Shown here: positions 1 to 12,549 of the stretch, piece by piece
Layout: each line of letters starts with the position of its first letter
Position numbering within the stretch: the stretch's first letter is position 1
Notes under the pieces: model-generated
What the model was told of the DNA's origin: nothing
The model's database searches: none
The model's input: only the letters and a program-made list of their open reading frames with translations
Made by a program: the position numbers and the translations under genes
NCBI GenBank assembly: GCA_017506865.1
Contig: JAFCMP010000059.1
Location: forward strand, 305,349-369,348
Direction: 5' to 3'
Length of the DNA: 64,000 bases
From: Tribonema minus
Lineage: Eukaryota; Sar; Xanthophyceae; Tribonematales; Tribonemataceae

Positions 1-975
1 ACTTGCTGCATTGGCGTATCGACTACCCCGGGCCGGGTGCCAGTTTCAGGGTGCTTTGCTGCCAGCACCTGTGCCGTGACCTCGTCTGCTGGGACGCATG
101 CTTCACGCGCCTCTAGTCGTGCGGCAGCCAGGCCTACCCCCCGTCGCTTGCCTGAGAGGGCAGCGCATGCTGTTTGCTGCCTGGAGTCAGCCTCCGTCCA
201 GTCGGCATCGAAGTTCGTTTGTGCCGACGCCGTAGCTGCGTTGTTTGGTTTGGGGGCCCGCAGCGCCGCTGCTGCTGACAGCGTCTTTCTCAGTCGCTCC
301 GCAAAGTCGCCAGACAGCAACGCTGCCAGCCGGGCCGCAGGCGGCATACCGGTTCCCTCCGGTTGCCTACCAAAGGCCATTGCTGCTAGCAGGTGCAGCA
401 GCCTGTAGCCGCGCTGCACTAGAGTCTGAGAAACCTGATGAGCAAACGCCCCGGCACCATGGTGGAGGCGCACCCGTGCCGCCTCACGTGCACTGTCTGT
501 GGCGTCCGCCAGTAGTCGTGTGGCGTGCTCCACTAGCCGTGCCCACTGGGTGCACTGCAGCTGAGTGCGGAAGGGGTTGGCAGTCGTGGTGAACCGTAGC
601 AGCAGTAGATCCGCCTCATTGGTCTGGTCAAGTGCGTGGACGACCGAGGGCGTCGAGAGGTCCCAAGCCAGGGATGCTCGTGCCTGGGGCTTTGAGGGCC
701 TGCCACTGGTGGTGATGGTCGGGGGGGGCGGTGACGCGGCATCGTCCGGCGGGTCCAAGTCCATGTCCGCCCATCCCACGGCCGTCCCGTGGGAGGGGCT
801 GCTGTCCTGCAGCCTTAGGCTGTTAGACTGAGTGCGGCTGCCGGCGCTGCCAGGCGGTGCCGCAGCAGCTGCCGTTCGGCGCCGGCGTTGCGCGCCGGTT
901 GCCGTGGCCGCCGGGCGTTTCTTGCTGGACTTGAAGTTGGCAGCGCCACTAGCCGGCACCGCCGGTGCCTTTGTT
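1..975 (-). mobile_element. LINE1 retrotransposon copy, 5'-truncated, continues beyond the left edge
   Basis: This stretch matches 30711-31685 almost base for base. By eye I count roughly ten substitutions and no indels. The match stops abruptly near 975, where this copy reads into TTGTTGTACAAAC and the full element continues. On the minus strand the high-coordinate side is the 5' side of the element, so this copy has lost its 5' part, as target-primed reverse transcription commonly leaves it. The retained portion corresponds to LINE1 protein residues of about 1557-1881, a low-complexity segment before the reverse transcriptase. The 3' half and any target duplication lie outside the window. 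Confidence 0.9.
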
Positions 976-979
976 GTAC

Positions 980-1057
980 AAACTTGTAAGCATCTCAATC
1001 TATGAAGGCATGCTGCAGCATATACTGCTCTAGGCGACAGCAGCTGCTTACAAGTTT
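980..1057. repeat. Short inverted repeat at the broken end of the LINE1 copy
   Basis: AAACTTGTAAGCA (980-992) and its exact reverse complement (1045-1057) are separated by 52 bases and begin right where LINE1 similarity ends. They could form a 13-bp stem, or be the ends of a very small insertion. I see no target duplication that decides between these. Confidence 0.6.
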
Positions 1058-2452
1058 TCAGGGTGCTGCTGCACAAGACGCTGAACACCTTGCTTTTTGG
1101 GCTGTGTGCTCTGCGCTGCAGCAGTATATGTTCTGAACTAAGCTATTGCTGCTATGAGCACAAGTGGAACTGCACCATTGCAGCCCGTCCATGGGCACGC
1201 TTTGCATGTGTACTCTCCAATCATAGGAAGTATGTGGGGTTTGCGGCGCGCATCATTACGGCAGCCGCTATGGTGCACATTACTGCTGCACCATGCTGCG
1301 TAGCCAGGCCAAGGTACCAGTGTACACCACTTAACATTGCCACTGCAGCAAACTGTATTCAACTGCCCCAGCATAGAGCACCTACGACTCTCTGGATGCT
1401 CAGTGGAACAGCGTATTGTCACAGCTCATGCCCACTCTGTTGCATTTGTTGCAAAGGCGCCGCCTTCGAGCGCTTTGGTTGCAGAAATAGGCTCTGGTGT
1501 CAAGGGTACCAGACCAAGCTTTGCAATGGCTGCCAGCAACGCAATCTCAGCATCCAAAGACGTGGCGCCCGTGGTGAGCTCGTCTGAAGCTCCTGGAAGC
1601 ATGCCACTGAAGAAGATGTGCCTGGTGTTTGGCCCCCTACATTCGAAGGTAACTGGGCCGGGTTTTGCACGTGCAATCGCTGTTCTCACTATCTTTAAAG
1701 GTGGTCAGAAGGGGATGGATAATGTGAGCCTTTCATACGCATTATGAATGTTTGCAAGGGTTTACGGACGCACACAACATGATGCGTAGCAACAGGAGTA
1801 GGGAGTCATAGGTGTAGCAGAGGTGCCGCATTGTTGACTTCCTGAGCCACAAAATAAACTACCTACATAAGTAATTGAAAGCGGTGGTGAAGTCAAACCA
1901 TCGTTGTCCATCGCCACAATGTTTGTCCAGGCCTTCCACGTTTCTAGCCGCATCAGACATTTTACAAATTGAGAGGTTTTGATTAAGCTGAGCAGACAGG
2001 CGACAGTGCTGGCTACCTGGCTGGTGTTGCCGTGTCCACGAGAGTTTGGCCTTGTGTGGTCTAGCGGAATGTTAATGGCCACCACAAGCTCGCCTCCCCC
2101 TCTTTCTGCGCCCCTTGCTATTTCCTGATTTTTGGCCCCAATTTCTCCCAAAATTGCCGAAACCTTTGAAACTGGGCCTATTGCTGCCAAGACTCAGAGT
2201 AGTCTTTGTCATCATGGCCTGCACCAAGCTACTGTTTAATTGGATACGCGCGGAGATGTCGCCGTGTGCATGTGTTGTTTGATGTTCATGTATGGCAAAC
2301 AACCACTTTGTCAGATCTATGCCCCGAAGGCGTTTTTAAATACATTCCACTCGACAACCATTGTCAATTGAAGCAAAGAAGCACTGCCCATGTTGCAATG
2401 TGCTTTTCAACTATGCCACCTGACGCTGCCACTCATTTTGATGTGTGTGCAG

Positions 2453-2518
2453 GAGACACCGGCGAGCCTGTTGCAGTTTCTGTGGTACCCAGACATCGTT
2501 GATTTCTTCATCTGGTCG
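2453..2518 (+). other. Exon-like segment, gene unknown
   Basis: A 22-codon open segment is preceded by a GTGTGTGCAG acceptor and followed by a GGTAAGC donor, in phase 0. The translation is hydrophobic and aromatic (ETPASLLQFLWYPDIVDFF...), like part of a membrane or structured protein. I could not join it to other exons or name a family. It may be chance. Confidence 0.3.
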
Positions 2519-5500
2519 GTAAGCATGCTACGCCTCTTGCCTGCAGCTCTCAGCTACGCAGCACGCCCACATTGCCTCAATAGTTCAATTTGTCCAACAA
2601 GTGTGAAAAACAAGATTGTGGCGAAATTTGAATTGAGAAAGGGTATGTGCAGCATGAGAGGAGTTGGTTGATGGTGCAAACTCTTTGTGTTAACAGTTGC
2701 ATGTGTACATGTACTGTGCTGAATGTATACCTAAAGCTGCTGCTCATGCACCAGAACAGGTGCTTTGACATGCGTTCTCCCTGAAAACGAGTTTGACAGT
2801 CTGTTTTGAGCTCGTCGGTTCTACAGATGAGTTCACTCGGAAAGCAGTTTGATGGATATCTGGTGTCGAACGCCAACACGTGCAATTCTGGCATCTCTGA
2901 GAAAGAGCTTCCTCGCTGCTCAATGATGCCAAGCAAGACGCGCTTGTTGTCGTGACGCAAGAGCAAGAGCAGCAGCTGAAGACACATGGAAACAATGTGG
3001 AATGAGACATCAGTACTACAGAGGATCATAAATCAGCTGCCGCTTTCACAAATTGCTGCATGCACAGCAGTCTTTGTAGCGATGATGCTCAGGGAACGAC
3101 ATGCCCCATGCAGCAAACGGGGAGACAAAGGCTGCGCCTAAGACACTTTATTCATGTGATCCAAGACAGCGCATATGCTACAGAGGTCTCTGTACAGGTT
3201 CAACTGCCCTTTTTGCAGGCACACCGCAACAAATATGGTATGAGAATGTGGTCACAAACCGGGAATGTCATTGACAATGTTCATAGGCAACATGGGGCAC
3301 ACAACAGACAAAATGCTCACAACAGACACAATGCAGCTGTGTGTTCACTGTGCCTATGCATCAAGAACCTCAAGTCACACCTTGGCTCGCTGCTGCTGCT
3401 GTTGTGATGCAATGCAGAGCGAGGATGAACAGACCCGGCAAGTATTTGTTGAATATTCCAATGAGGGGACACGGGCGACAATGGAGGAGCAAGTCAGGCA
3501 AGTCTATGGTAGCTGGTTACTGTTCAGCCAACTCACATGAAAGCAATTACCTCGGAACAGTTTTGATTTGTGCAAGTTTCAATTCTGTATGTCAACAGGT
3601 TTGACCACCACAGTGGAAGCAGTGACTACATACGTGGACGGAGGTCGATGTAGCGTAACTCTTGATGATAAGAGAAGTGCCACTAAGTAATACCACACAT
3701 AACATAACCTCCCCGTTTGTGATTAGGATAGATGCTTGCATGTGTCCGACTTTAGAGCCACCTTTGATCGTAAAAATTCGAAGAACATCGCCTACATTTA
3801 AGTCAAATCAACTGTACCTTGACTAGGCCGACTACGATGCGCGTTAACGCCCAATTCTGTGAAATTTGACCTTGGAGCTCTGAATGACCTCTGAGGTGGT
3901 GAGCAGCCTTTCAAACAAGCTCCGTAACACATGGGCACCAGCCACTGGTAGAGGGTGTCCGACTATGACATGACTGGTCCTTCTTGTGGGTGATAGGGCG
4001 AGCAGCACCAAGGACCCGCCACTGCTGCTGCTGCATTGGTATGTAGCAGCGAACAGGCACAAATGTCAGGCAACCTGCGGGCGCTATGTGTGATGTGCGT
4101 CTTAACGAGGCCCTCCACATGCCTACATGGGCTGGGTGCTACAGCAGCAGCTGCTCGGCTGCTGTGGCTGACCGCCGCTATGACTTCTCAGAAGATCCGG
4201 CTTTCCATGAAGTGAATTGCGGGAAGTCCGCCTCTCCAGTATCTGACTGCACCGCTGGAGAGCCCTACATGTCAGGAACGAGTTGAGCAGGTCCACGAAT
4301 CTTAACTTGAATAGTTTGATGCTGCCGCGATAGGCCAAGCCCTAGCTCAAATCCTAGCAACTCAGAGCGCTGACTGAGCGCTTTCCCTGTCTTAAGTCCT
4401 TCAGTTCAAATATTTGAGACTCTTAGACTCGAGGATAGGTGCACCCAAAGGGCTTGCCAAGCCCGGCAGTCTCAGCTACTGAAGGCAATCAGTGAAAGCA
4501 AACCACTGGAGATTTCAAGAAGAGTTGCTCATCCCCTTAGTCACTGCTTTGCTGCACATAACAGTACACAACCCAACATCTGTTGACGGCACGTGTTGTT
4601 GGTGCTTAGCCTATAGGTAAACTTGAACAATGACGCCTTCAAAATCTCCCTTTCACTAGAACAAATGCGTTGCTCTCATCTCATGGATTGCGCCTCTGTT
4701 GTGCATTGTTCTGGCTGGTGACAATGACATGCACGGTGCTGGCACCACGCCGGCGCCCCCCTGCTTCCTCTGCTGCTATGCACTGATAGCATAGTGCCTG
4801 GCTGCATGGCCAGCTTTCCAACTGACAATGGCGGTCCAAAGCATAATGAATGCGACATGCCATGCAAAGTGCTGACAACCCAATAGGCCTCTCCAGGGAC
4901 GTGTGCTGTTGAGCACGAATACAGGAAGCCTGCCCACAGAAGACTCAGGAAAGGTTTAAAATGCAGGCATGCAAACCGTGTGCTACTTACTGAATGCTTC
5001 TTTTTGGAAACGATACTGCAAGGTACTTTGAGGTATCGCCCCTGATACAAAACTTGTGCAATCTGACTCAAACAGAGATGTGCACCTGCGCTGGGGATAG
5101 CATTGTACCCACCGCAACAAGATTTGACGATTAACATAAGGGAGTGATTGGGATCTGAATTTGCTGTGAGCACCTGCGTTTTAACCGCCTGACAGTGCCA
5201 TGCTCAATTTGACTGAAAATATCACGGCTTTGGTATGAACAGGTTGCACTATAAGCTGGATGGCAAGCTCGCCAAGGTCACAGCATGCACCTCACAGCAT
5301 GCACCAAGACGGCAGCAACCAAGGCCAGCGTATTGCAAGCACAGCGTCATGCACTCTAGCTAAGTCAACAAATGCATTATCTAATGACTGTCGCGGCGAG
5401 GCATTTCTACGACACCAACATCAAGCATCAGGGAGCTGATGAGCCAGAGGTCAGTCCGGAGAGTTGGCCTCATGTGGCAGCTGCAAGAAAGCAATAGTTT

Positions 5501-6104
5501 GATGCCTGCAACAGAATTCAAACTCTCGAGCCCTGGTATGTTGGGAGCAGCAGTTTGTTTTGCAAATCCAGCTTGGTGGGACGTCATAAAGTCCCAATTC
5601 ATTACTGAGTTGCGAAAGCTAGACAACTTTATGCGTGCAAGATTTGAAGACTTGTTGATCTCATCTGTTGCTCTTGTTTGTCAAGGAACCACTCCTACCG
5701 TGACAACTGCAAACCATGGAAGCCTTTGCAACGGTCTCGTTGTGCTTGTAAGTTGCAATGCTCGACGCAAAAATTTATGGTGTACTTGAGCAAACACAAC
5801 GATGGTGAAGTAATGTTAGAGTAATGCATCGTCATATTGGTTTAAGAAGACCATGCATTTTGCATACTCAAACCGCACAGCTAGATTACTTCAAGTCACA
5901 AATCATGGTGAGCGAACGCTTTGATCAGCTCATACTTCGCAGCTAGACAAACCTCTTTCTCATTAAATTTGGTCAATGTGCACTCTAACATTGGGGCTAC
6001 TTGGTTCTTGCAGTCATCAGCTATTGGAACATAGGTGCGACAATCCCCACACACTTGCGCAATGCAACTGCATGCTGAGATATGGCTTCTCTTGCTGTGA
6101 GCAG

Positions 6105-6187
6105 GTGCTTCATGCAAGGGCGACAGGGACTGATTTGACGATCAAAGACGCCATGGCGCCGGAGGAGCTTGCCACTAAGGCCAGCAG
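6105..6187 (+). other. Exon-like segment, gene unknown
   Basis: An 83-base open segment lies between a GTGAGCAG acceptor and a CAG/GTATGC donor and ends in phase 2. It reads VLHARATGTDLTIKDAM and then APEELATKAS, which looks like ordinary charged helical protein. No family is recognised. It lies on the same strand as the segment at 2453-2518, so one multi-exon gene is possible but unproven. Confidence 0.3.
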
Positions 6188-8142
6188 GTATGCATGCTGC
6201 AAGCGTTTCTTTGGGTATTCTTTGCCACAGTTGCCACCACATAGGCACAGAGCTTTGGTGCGCTGACGATTGCCTAAGGAATAGCATTTGTGTTCATCTA
6301 TGAGTCAATGCAGAGCTCAAGAAAGCATGCAACAATGATGATACTGACCACAATTCCTACATGAGTAGCCGTATGCCAGAGAGCAGGCAATGTCGCCCTA
6401 GCAAGCACTACACATCTTGCACCGCAGGACTGGTTGCCCCATGCAACACAAGGCATCTTTTGAGTCTGAGACTCTCTGTGTATTGCTTCGAAGTACTGCG
6501 ACAGTATGTGTGTGCACCTGTTCAGTTGATCGGTCTACATTTGACATGCAGTCACTCAACCTGACACCTCAACGCCTTTTAAAGCTATAATATTCCGCTG
6601 GCATTCGACAGGGCCCTTCCAGTCATTGTTGTTGCATTCACTGATGTTGGCCGCTGCTGTATTCTTGGTGCTCACATAATGACTATGCCGTCTGCACCCA
6701 AGAACAGGAGGGGAAGAAAGGGGCGCGGCGGTGCTTCGTAGTGTTCTTGCCCAATGGGCTCTTTCTACAGCTACAACTAGATACATGCACCTCAAGCTGG
6801 TGCGCTGATGCTTGTATATCCTGTGCATGGCTTCATATGCCCCACACCGCAGCTCTGCAGAACATTCAGGTGTTGTTGCACAATTGAATCAGCCCATGAT
6901 CCTTTCAATGTCTTCACTTCTCGCTAGTTGTGATCAATATACATCTGCAATGAAAGTATGCATATTCACTGGACGCCGTCATAATCACGGCACCTCATAG
7001 GTAGTCTGGGGTGCAACACCATGCTCAGCTACTTTCAAGGTTGGCCTGCAGTGCTCGACCATGATGCAAGTAGCCTTTGCCTGTTAGCAGTTCCGGGTCT
7101 GCACATATGCCATACACCATCACCGCCAGCGCCAGCCGTCAGCCTGAGACGCTTGTGGCACGCAACTGCTTGTCACTTTTCAGCTGCAGTGCTTTTGATC
7201 ATGGCATGGACCACTGAGATTTGCAACAGTGATGACAAGGAGACTGCGCGGTTGAAATGCTGCAGCGGGCAGCACAAGCAGTGTGTGCGAGCCATCTCGG
7301 CGGGCACAACTCAGGGGATTGCAGATCAAGAATAGTTCTTAGTTGAGGCCTGGGGTGAACTGAACCAACCAGACTGCCCCCTCGTCGTGAGGTGCGAATA
7401 GCTTTGAATTGTGCGAGTTGAACCGTTGTAAAAAGTCCTTGCCGCCTCTGCGGTGCATCCCAATGAGCTGAGCAAGGCGGGCATTCCTGCCACCGAGTAG
7501 ATCCTCAGTACCCAGTATGCACTGTCAGCCTAGGCAGTCTCCACGAGGTCTTGATCGAGCAACGATCAAGCTGTAGGTACATAAGAGCTGGTGTGCCTGC
7601 TGTTGAAAATGATCCCTCCTTGTGCTGGAGTCAGTTGACGAAAAATAGGCAGTATCCGGCTCTACTTAAGTGGCACTGAATCGCTGCATGAATGTGCGTG
7701 TTGTTCAATGTCAAGGTATGCAGTGCTACGCACGCGGTCCAGACAGCAACGGCGTGGAGGTGGCTGATGGTACTTGCTGACACAGTAGCTTCAGCTGACT
7801 GGTGCCGTAAATGGGTCTTGCAGGTGAACACCAGAGCAGCAGAAACGCCAAATCTCACAAGCTGTGTGGCGGCAGACTGTGCAGATGGTCCATGTAGGCG
7901 ACTACCCATTGAGGGCTTGACGATTTGACACTGCACAAGTGAGGCACGTCAGGCCCCCCGAGGCCTCACTACGTTCATCGCCCCTATGATGAGAGAGCTG
8001 CAGGATCTGGCACAGAAAGCCCGGCAAGTGCAGCTCAGTCCACAGATCACTGCTGTACCATACACCATACCCCCAATTGCTGCCCCACTTCTCACTGCTG
8101 CCAGATTCAACTTCAAGTCTGTGTGGGCGACATTGTGTCCCA

Positions 8143-8194
8143 GTTACAGCGTCATCATGCAATTGACCGTTACAGCGTCATCATGCAATTGACC
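8143..8194. repeat. Perfect 26-bp tandem duplication
   Basis: Two identical 26-base units stand head to tail (8143-8168 and 8169-8194), each beginning GTTACAGCG and ending AATTGACC. Nothing suggests a function. It is a local replication-slippage type duplication. Confidence 0.9.
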
Positions 8195-9458
8195 TTGCCC
8201 GCTTGCTTCAACGCGTGACGACCAACACCAGAGCCCCTGTGTGCATTCTAGCCACCCCACATCGCATAGCTGCGCATTCAATGATCATCATGCCTGCACC
8301 AAGATTTACAACGCGAAAGCTGGCCTTGGCTGTCTGATTTGAGCATCCAAACAGCACCACCTTTGAGCTTTGCAAGCACAAGTAAACTTCATCATGCGCA
8401 TGCAGCGCGGCCTGCGCATCCTTGTGAGGCTCCGCAGGTGCTGGCCAGCACACATGCAGGACACTTCCATCATCAGAGAATACGGCCTTCGCACCTGCTC
8501 CTGCCAACTCAACTTTTCATGAAACAGCGATGGCCACTGGCATTTCTTCTGCAGTGACGCATGCGCTCCTACACATATCACAATGTATTGCAGGATCAAT
8601 ACCAAGCCTGCAGGAACATCGCAACCCATCTTGACTGTTCTACAAATGCCATGCACAGCTCAAGGCAGGGTGTGTGCCGAGGCAGCAGAGGTAGACACAA
8701 AAAGAGGTAGGCACAAAACCAGCGTATTTTCTGTGATGCCATTTACCATGCGGCCTTGAACTCAATGCAATTTGCACAGAACATCCCTGAGCTGGCTCGG
8801 CACGCCACCTCTGCCCTCTCGCAACGCGCCAGCCACAGCGTGTTGTGATGCCTTCGCATGAAGTGTCACCGGTACGCGGCAATGGCACCGGAGCAGATTG
8901 TAATGTGATGTCATGGACTACCATAATTACTGCATGCAGCAGAAAGGCGCAATAGCCATGATGCCAGTATATTGTTATGTGAGGTGCTGGAGAGGGCACT
9001 AACCATGACATCCTTTGCTATACCGCACAACGCAGCCTGCTCCGCCCCTTCATGCTCGCTGGGCTATTGTGCAGCTCAATACTACATTGTACCAATTGTG
9101 ATAGAAGTACTTCGAAGTATAACAGGAGTGACAAGAGGGCTTACACTTGCGACATCTACGTAAAGCACTCTACAAACAGCCATCATGATTTGCTACCAAT
9201 GGAGGCATGCCAGCACTAACTGTTCATGCACATTATTCATGCTAGCAACACGCCACTCGCAACAAACAGCACCTAAACTCAAAAACGCGTTCAGGTGCAT
9301 GTGTGACAGCTTTGCAGAGGGCCGCAAGTGAACTTATGCACTGGTATCTTGACAAGTGTTTGAGAATTCAATGTAAAGTAGTTTCGAGTACTTGCTGTTT
9401 AAAGCATATATGGGTGGGGTATACCCGAGTAAACTCAAAAACTGAACTCAAAAACAAC

Positions 9459-10700
9459 CTTGATTTGTTGTGGGCAAATACAGTACAACGAGATTGCAAC
9501 ACGGTGTTTGTAAGTGCGAAGAGAGAGACCGAACCACCTGGCTGCCAGCAAGATCATGCTGATAGATTTCCTGAAAAGCAAGGCCGCAGGGGCGCGCAAG
9601 GCTCCCATTTACACCAGTGTGCCACGGAGGCGCACGAAGTCTGGTCGGGTGTGCGAGGGCAACCTGTACTGGATCACATGGTGGGTGATAGACCTGACCT
9701 ACGTTATCCGCGATGTACAAGTGTGCAAAGTTAAGGCTACGCCCATCTCAATCCTCTTTCGTGCTGCGTCCCCCGTCGGTGCTTGACAGCGTCAAGCAGG
9801 AGCGGACGGAGCGCGACGTGGAGGAGGACCTGCTCCGTACCGCCGTCGAGGTGATGGTTGGGTCAATATAGCTCTGTATAAGTACATTATCCAAATGGTT
9901 TGGCCCTGATTCCCATCAACTGCACACAGAGTTACTCATCGCCTATGCATTTGAAGCCAGGAGCTATTACATAGTGTTCGTGGCACACATCTGAACCAGA
10001 CACAAGCTCGGGTGTGACTGGACAAACTGTTTCTGGCGAGTTTGAGGAATACATCACAGGATTGCTCCAATTACTTGCATCAAACTTTGGGTACGTGCTT
10101 CTGCTTTCAAATGATTTGGAACATTCTTTTCCACATCCTGGTTTCAAACGCTGTGTAGTCTTTTGAAAGTCCTGGTTCAAATGCGCAGGCGATTGGCAGT
10201 AAAACTCTGCGTAGCAGTCTATGGGAGTCACGGCCAAAGGATTTGAAGGCTGTATACACCACTACATCGACCTGGCCATTACCTCGACGGCGGTACGAAG
10301 CTCGTCCTTTGTCAAATCGCGCTCCGACCGCTCGTCTTGCTTTACACTGCAAAGCACAGACAGAGGGGCTGCATGACAGAGCATTGTGATGGGCGTGGCC
10401 ACACCTTTGCACACTTGTACATTGCGGAAAACAGGGTCAAGTTGATGACCCACCAAGTTGATGACCCACCATGTAACCAAAACAGGTTGCCCTCGCACAC
10501 CCGAGCAGCCTTTGCGTGTTCGCGTCCATGGCTCACTGGTATAAACAGAAGCCTTGCGCGCCCCTGCGGCCTTGCTTTTCATGAAATCTATCAGCATGAT
10601 GCTGCTGGCAGCCAGGTGGTTCGGTCTCTCTCTTCGCACTTACACACACCCTGTTGCGATCTTATTGTGTCGTTTTTGCCGACAACAAAAAAAGGGGTTA
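9459..10700. repeat. Large imperfect inverted repeat carrying two diverged copies of one short coding segment
   Basis: The left arm (about 9459-9990) is the diverged reverse complement of the right arm (about 10130-10700), with roughly 140 bases between them. Each arm reads outside-in into the same protein. The plus strand at 9514 gives RRERPNHLAASKIMLIDFLK and the minus strand from 10639 gives RRERPNHLAASSIMLIDFMK. Both continue with KAAGARKA and WWVI and end LRTAVEVM plus three residues and a stop. The left copy has a frameshift before the last 30 residues; the right copy is open to its stop. Differences are mostly conservative at protein level. The protein family is unknown to me. The structure could be two inverted copies of a captured gene fragment or the arms of a foldback element. 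I see no flanking target duplication. Confidence 0.75.
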
Positions 10701-11370
10701 ACCTACAGAGTTTGTTTTCGCCAGCCCCCGCCGGCACATTCTGCCAGCTCTGTTTAAAGTAATACAAGGCACACTGGTAAAATGCAAGGGCCCTCGTATG
10801 ATCTCGAAGGGAGCTTTGGGCGCCGCTGAGGCCTTGTGGCTGATGCTACAAGCACTCCTGGGTAGCAACTTCTTGGTGCCTCTGCAACTGTATGAGCTGC
10901 TCGCAGCCGGAGCCCCTCAAGCAGAAGTGCGACAGCTCGTTTGTGATTTTCTCGGGTCATTTGTTAATGAACTTGTGGGCCTTTGCTCCCCTTCCCCTTT
11001 TTGAAACCATTTACATTCATTGAAAACATGGTTTCCACTTCGACACGTTCAGCAACACACCATCATCAGGCAGTTCAACTTGGCTGCAGCGTAGGCTGTG
11101 CGACACCCATCCAAACTGCAATATGTGCAGCTATGTAAAAGCCACAAGGTGCGTCGCCGACTCCCATGCTGCCATCCTGGAAAAGATGCATAGATCACCA
11201 TCTGGTGGTGGGTACAGAAGGACCTCGAAGGTTTATGAGATGGTTTCAGCGTTAACTCACTGACAGCGGCGATAAGGAGCACATGAAGTACAAGGATACC
11301 TGCAAGGCCATGATGGTGTAGGCCAGGTCGCGGGCCCGCTGCAACTTGAAGCTGGCTGCCGCTGGCTGCC
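10701..11370. other. No recognised gene; one hydrophobic open frame
   Basis: A plus-strand open frame at 10798-11004 (68 codons, with GAAEALWLMLQALLGSNFLV near its start) is helical and hydrophobic but has no family signature and no clear splice context. Nothing else is seen in this stretch. Confidence 0.35.
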
Positions 11371-11684
11371 GCAGTGTGTACTTTTTATTAATTCTCGCTC
11401 AGGGCGCGAAAAAGCCCAGATGATTGGCATCTAGCTGTAAGGAATCTACATGTCGTATGACAGTCTGAAAGTGTCGCAACGACAACCACTCAAACGCCGC
11501 CGCCGCCAAATGGCATCTCGGGGTCCTCCCCTACGTCCTCCTCCATGTGCCCCCCCCCCCCTGGATTCTGCCATGTGTGTCATGACACGGCCAGAGTACG
11601 CCATGTGGAGCGCTGCCGACAGTGCCGAGCGTAAGCGCGCCAGGGCGATGCCCTTGAGAGCTTTAGGGCGCGCAGTGTGTACTT
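11371..11684 (-). mobile_element. LINE2 retrotransposon insertion, severely 5'-truncated, with a 13-bp target duplication
   Basis: The insert at 11384-11671 matches the 3' end of the LINE2 copy at 40876-41164, starting in both at TTAATTCTCGCTCAGGGCGC. It is flanked by the perfect direct repeat GCAGTGTGTACTT at 11371-11383 and 11672-11684. The 3' end of the element, read on the minus strand, is therefore at 11384. The copy is only 288 bp long and carries just the last part of the restriction-like endonuclease frame. It cannot move by itself. Confidence 0.92.
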
Positions 11685-12549
11685 CCGACAACATCGCCTC
11701 TCACGTTGCAGCGTGTGTGTGAGGGTGGGCAGAGGCGGGAGCCCGACTCGTCATCCCATCGTGAGAACGTGATTCGCCTCCTTGTAGCGAACCTGATTCG
11801 CCTTGTCCGCCTCGAACCTTCGCTCTCCCCATGACTTGAAGTCTTGACTTGAAGTCCTATGAATGAAATTGAAAATGAGATCTGGAAGTCTCTCAGGCAA
11901 TACATATGCCAGCATCAGGACTTCGTCCTCGGCTGGTGCCAGTGCTCATGAGCATGTTGCTGCATCAGCTGTGCCAAGCACGGCCTGCTGCTGCCTTCGT
12001 GGTGAGAGCATCATGTGGTGGATGCTTAGCGGGGAGCTGGCGGCCAGCACGACGGAGACCATTATTGCGAGGTGCAGATTGTCCAATGCCTTTGAACGCT
12101 GCGCGCTGATTTGAGCAGGCTGTCGCGACGGCGAAGTTTGACATCGATGCATCAATGTCGGTCGCATCAACCGAGTTGCGTCATGTTCCCATCTGCGGCT
12201 TTAAGAAGCATCATGCAACGCATTCTGATTGTTCGCCGATGCTTGTATGCCAATATGACTTTAAGGCAAGTCTTGTGAAGTGCTGCAATGTGTCGAACGT
12301 ATTGGAATCGACGCCTGTTTCTGCCGAGGCAATTTTGGATCAGTCAGAAGTGCAAACGGCGCCATCATGCACTGACATGCGCCAATGTGCTTCCGCTTAT
12401 GATGATGCCATGCAGACACACGGTGCAGCAGTACTGCTTCAACCATTGCCTCTCGCTCAGTTGACGCTTGTTGCCACACAGTGTCCAATTGCTGGAAACT
12501 GAGGCCTTGCTACTGCTCGCTCAAACTGTCCAATGCAGGACGTGCTTCA

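Larger units (their letters stand above)
1058..9458. other. 8.4 kb without a recognised gene
   Basis: I find no conserved protein motif, RNA gene or complete transposon here. Two short segments look like exons (2453-2518 and 6105-6187, listed separately), and a 26-bp perfect tandem repeat lies at 8143-8194. Other short open frames on both strands have no recognisable composition or motif. The stretch may be long introns of an unrecognised gene or intergenic DNA. Confidence 0.5.
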
